DNA of 16,843 nucleotides from Ferroplasma sp037442045 (lineage in GTDB: Archaea > Thermoplasmatota > Thermoplasmata > Thermoplasmatales > Thermoplasmataceae): NCBI RefSeq assembly GCF_037442045.1, contig NZ_JBBIRC010000029.1, positions 1 through 16,843 of the forward strand. Reading direction: 5' to 3'. The position numbers and the translations under genes are program-made. The notes under the pieces are model-generated. The model saw only the letters and a program-made list of their open reading frames with translations. It had not been told where the DNA came from and made no database searches. This document shows positions 14,557 to 16,843 of the stretch, piece after piece. Numbering within the stretch: position 1 is the stretch's first letter; the number at the start of each line of letters is the position of its first letter.

Positions 14557-16407
14557 ATGATAGAATCTGAAAGCAAAGAAAAACTTCAGCGAATTATAAT
14601 GAATGAAGGGGCTACGGTTCTTATTCTTTCTGCTTTTGTGGCATTTGGATTATTCGGTTACCTGAATATTTATGCAATAATTATGGAAACAGTACTTCTT
14701 TTATCTGCATTTATTTTGCTTCTCCTATCAAATTTAAATGGAAAATTTAAATTTAATTTTTTATATCTTCAGATTTTTGTATATTCTTCAATGCTGCTGG
14801 CTGATATGGCAGTTATACTTATAATACATAACATGGTTTTGAAATTTTTATTAATAATAATTGCAACCATATCTCTATTATTTGCTTCCTATAAATTTTA
14901 CAAAGACCCAGATTCTTACGATTTTATTAAAAATAGAAAGGTTCCCGTAAGGCTATTATACATTGTTATAGCATCTGCATTTCTTTTAATTGTATCTGTA
15001 ATAGCTGTGGTGGCTGTATTCGAGCCAACAGATGAATTTCTTATTGATTTGTATTCTGCAATGAAGTTTATGCAGGGAGTAAATCCATATAATCCTGCAA
15101 CAACTGCCGGTGTATTCATATATTTTAAAAAATTCAATCTTGATCTCAATGTTACTCCTACAATGTATGGCAAAGACATAACGCTTCTTGGATACCCTGC
15201 ACTGGCATTTATTATATATATACCATATATTTATATTGGTAAATTCGCAAATCTAATAATTTCAATAATTGCCTTTATTCCATTTATTCTTATATATAAA
15301 AAATTTTCCGATAAGAAAATAGCACTGTATGCAATGTTTGCTTTGCTGATCAATATAATATTCCTGTACAGCGCAGCTTTCTCCTTAATAGGCCTGGTAT
15401 GGCTTGTATTTTTGATGGCATCATACTATTTCAGGAAAAATACATTATACTCAGGCATTTTTTTTGGGCTATCGTTATCAGCCAAGCAATTTCCTGCTTT
15501 GATTTTTCCTTTCCTGTTCTATATGATTTACCGGGAAAAGGGCATTATTGAGGCTATAAAATGGACTTTGTACGCATTTCTGATTTTCATATTAATAAAT
15601 GGGTATTTTATTATAAAATCACCAGTTCTTTATTTTAAAGATATACTTTCACCGGAAACAGAAAAGCTTATAGGAATTGGTTTTGGCCCATCTCAGCTGT
15701 CGTTCCTGAATTTTGTTCATATTACGCCGGAATTTTTCACAATTCTAATGATACTGTCAATTATACTGTTCTTTGTTATTTATATTAAGCATTATAACAC
15801 ATTAAAATTCTCTCTTTTTGTTTTTCCAATTCTGATTCTTTTATTTAATTACAGGCTTTTAATAACTTATATTACTTTCTGGCCCATTTTATCTCTAATA
15901 TCAATAGAAGATATAGATTATAAAAGGAAGCTTAAGATAAATAAAAAAGCATTAAAGCGTTATGCAGTTTATGCTGTTGCAATATTAATTGCCATTCTTG
16001 TGGTTGGCGCATATTTTGGTTCACACAATGAAGAAAAAGTGAAAATAAATAATATGCAAATCAATACAGTTCATGGCAAAGTGGAAAAAATAATTGTTAG
16101 TGTTACCTATACAGGCAATGTTCCAGAAAATATATACTTCAGGGGAATAATAAACGAAACAAATTATAACGGCCTTCTGTTCAATTATTCGGGAAACAAA
16201 ATCATGCCCGGGACATCAAACATAATTCTTTATCCGGTAAGGGGTGAAACAATCCCTGATAATATTACAATTGATATAATAGCTTACAATGGAACAATAC
16301 AGGGATCATCCGCTTATACTATTAATGGCTGGAAGGTTAAACCTTACCATGATTTGCTATATAATCCTCCGCAAAATAAGTTATCGCTAAATCAGAGCCT
16401 GCCCTGA
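14557..16407 (+). CDS. Multi-membrane glycosyltransferase-like protein (probable GT-C fold)
   Basis: Integral membrane protein of 616 residues with roughly 13-15 hydrophobic segments between 19 and 487 and a C-terminal beta-rich domain (about 490-590), presumably outside. After a segment ending near 155 comes an acidic loop, EPTDEFLIDLYSAMKFMQGVNPYNP (156-180 region). It combines an Asp-Glu pair, a further Asp and a GxNPY motif, which is the pattern of the first outer loop in GT-C / GT87-like lipid-dependent glycosyltransferases. This suggests transfer of a sugar from a polyprenyl phosphate carrier on the outer face. The start ATG lies one base after the stop of the GtrA gene, so the two are an operon, and GtrA could supply the flipped donor. 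The last 23 codons overlap hemB on the opposite strand. Family and donor are inferred. Confidence 0.75.
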   Translation: MIESESKEKLQRIIMNEGATVLILSAFVAFGLFGYLNIYAIIMETVLLLSAFILLLLSNLNGKFKFNFLYLQIFVYSSMLLADMAVILIIHNMVLKFLLIIIATISLLFASYKFYKDPDSYDFIKNRKVPVRLLYIVIASAFLLIVSVIAVVAVFEPTDEFLIDLYSAMKFMQGVNPYNPATTAGVFIYFKKFNLDLNVTPTMYGKDITLLGYPALAFIIYIPYIYIGKFANLIISIIAFIPFILIYKKFSDKKIALYAMFALLINIIFLYSAAFSLIGLVWLVFLMASYYFRKNTLYSGIFFGLSLSAKQFPALIFPFLFYMIYREKGIIEAIKWTLYAFLIFILINGYFIIKSPVLYFKDILSPETEKLIGIGFGPSQLSFLNFVHITPEFFTILMILSIILFFVIYIKHYNTLKFSLFVFPILILLFNYRLLITYITFWPILSLISIEDIDYKRKLKINKKALKRYAVYAVAILIAILVVGAYFGSHNEEKVKINNMQINTVHGKVEKIIVSVTYTGNVPENIYFRGIINETNYNGLLFNYSGNKIMPGTSNIILYPVRGETIPDNITIDIIAYNGTIQGSSAYTINGWKVKPYHDLLYNPPQNKLSLNQSLP

Positions 16408-16843
16408 AAAGGGCAATTAAGGATTCGTTTATCACATCAGGTGAAAGGTAGCCAGACATTACTGCATTTTTTATCATATTGTATTCACCGCTGACCATAT
16501 AAGTTGCAAGAGGCTTATTATATGCCTTTTTAGCTCTATTAATTATATCCAGGTAAAAAAGGGCCGGTTTTACCATTATTATGTCTGCACCCTCTTTTAT
16601 ATCAAGATTTATTTCCTCCATGGCTTCATTCCCGTTTCTGTAATCCATCTGATAACTTTTTCTATCACCAAACTGTGGAGTTGAATCTGCGGCGTCCCGA
16701 AATGGCCCATAAAGGTTTGAGGCAAATTTTGAGCTGTATGCCATTATAAGTGTATTTATATAGCCATTGCTGTCCAGGGCTTTGCGTATTGAACCAATCT
16801 GGCCATCCATCATGCCTGATGGGGCAACAATGTCAACTCCAGC
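16337..16843 (-). CDS. hemB: Porphobilinogen synthase (delta-aminolevulinate dehydratase), 3' part
   Basis: Condenses two 5-aminolevulinate molecules to porphobilinogen in heme synthesis. The window holds the last 168 codons or so; the N-terminal half, including any metal-binding Cys cluster, lies beyond the right edge. Visible features are APSGMMDGQIGSIRKAL, the first active-site Lys in AYSSKFASNLYGPFRDA, and the second, Schiff-base Lys in GADIIMVKPALFYLDI. The C-terminus GSDLAITYFAEDY is conserved, which shows that the stop at 16337 is the natural end. The frame stays open to the window edge (AGVDIVAPSG before the first Met), so the gene is cut by the window, not truncated. Its 3' end lies antisense to the last 71 bases of the glycosyltransferase gene. 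Heme from this pathway would serve proteins such as the P450 upstream. Confidence 0.94.
   Translation of the reverse strand, partial: AGVDIVAPSGMMDGQIGSIRKALDSNGYINTLIMAYSSKFASNLYGPFRDAADSTPQFGDRKSYQMDYRNGNEAMEEINLDIKEGADIIMVKPALFYLDIINRAKKAYNKPLATYMVSGEYNMIKNAVMSGYLSPDVINESLIALFRAGSDLAITYFAEDYIANHGKV

Noticed and set aside
1..16843. CRISPR arrays, tRNA or rRNA genes, phage genes, toxin-antitoxin pairs.
   Set aside because: I saw no regularly spaced direct repeats, cloverleaf-type sequence, or motif of such systems on either strand by reading.

Overview
The window is AT-rich, densely packed archaeal DNA. Three things point to a thermoacidophilic euryarchaeon of the Thermoplasmatales type (Ferroplasma, Acidiplasma, Picrophilus and relatives). 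The genes are archaeal in kind: an archaeal-type S-adenosylmethionine synthetase, an archaeal topoisomerase I with C-terminal zinc ribbons, and a presenilin-like protease. Many start codons (ATG, GTG and TTG) lie about 24-30 bases downstream of an A/T-only TATA-like box and lack a clear Shine-Dalgarno site, which is the leaderless pattern. Codon use leans to ATA, AGA and AGG. The genus is an inference.

Layout. 1-743: two small unrecognised genes converging with overlapping stop codons. 834-3951: DNA topoisomerase I overlapping a presenilin-like intramembrane aspartyl protease. 3948-5450 (minus): bifunctional purine enzyme PurH, converging on the protease gene. 5561-6208: a decayed, internally deleted IS607-family element, with remnants of both the serine recombinase TnpA and the TnpB protein; it explains most of the longest gene-poor stretch. 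6298-7228: an unrecognised small protein and a DUF5680 protein. 7376-9051: S-adenosylmethionine synthetase and a GNAT acetyltransferase, tail to tail. 9091-10468 (minus): a TauE/SafE-type anion exporter with its DUF1634 membrane partner. 10593-11786 (minus): an MFS transporter. 11787-12526: 740 bases with no convincing gene. 12527-13672 (minus): a soluble cytochrome P450. 13779-16407: a two-gene glycosylation operon, a degenerate GT2 domain joined to a GtrA membrane domain followed by a GT-C-like multi-membrane glycosyltransferase. 16337-16843 (minus): the 3' part of hemB, which overlaps the glycosyltransferase gene by 71 bases on the opposite strand.

Most genes are housekeeping or single transport/modification functions, not one large system. 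Clear functional couplings are topA with the protease (co-transcribed), the TSUP exporter with DUF1634 (14-base overlap), and the GtrA/GT-C pair (1-base gap). The least ordinary items are the IS607 fossil with its compact palindromes, the GT2 relic that has lost its DXD region while keeping its GtrA partner, the long antisense overlap at hemB, and alternating full and Cys-poor zinc ribbons in the topoisomerase. I found no CRISPR array, tRNA, rRNA or obvious defence island.
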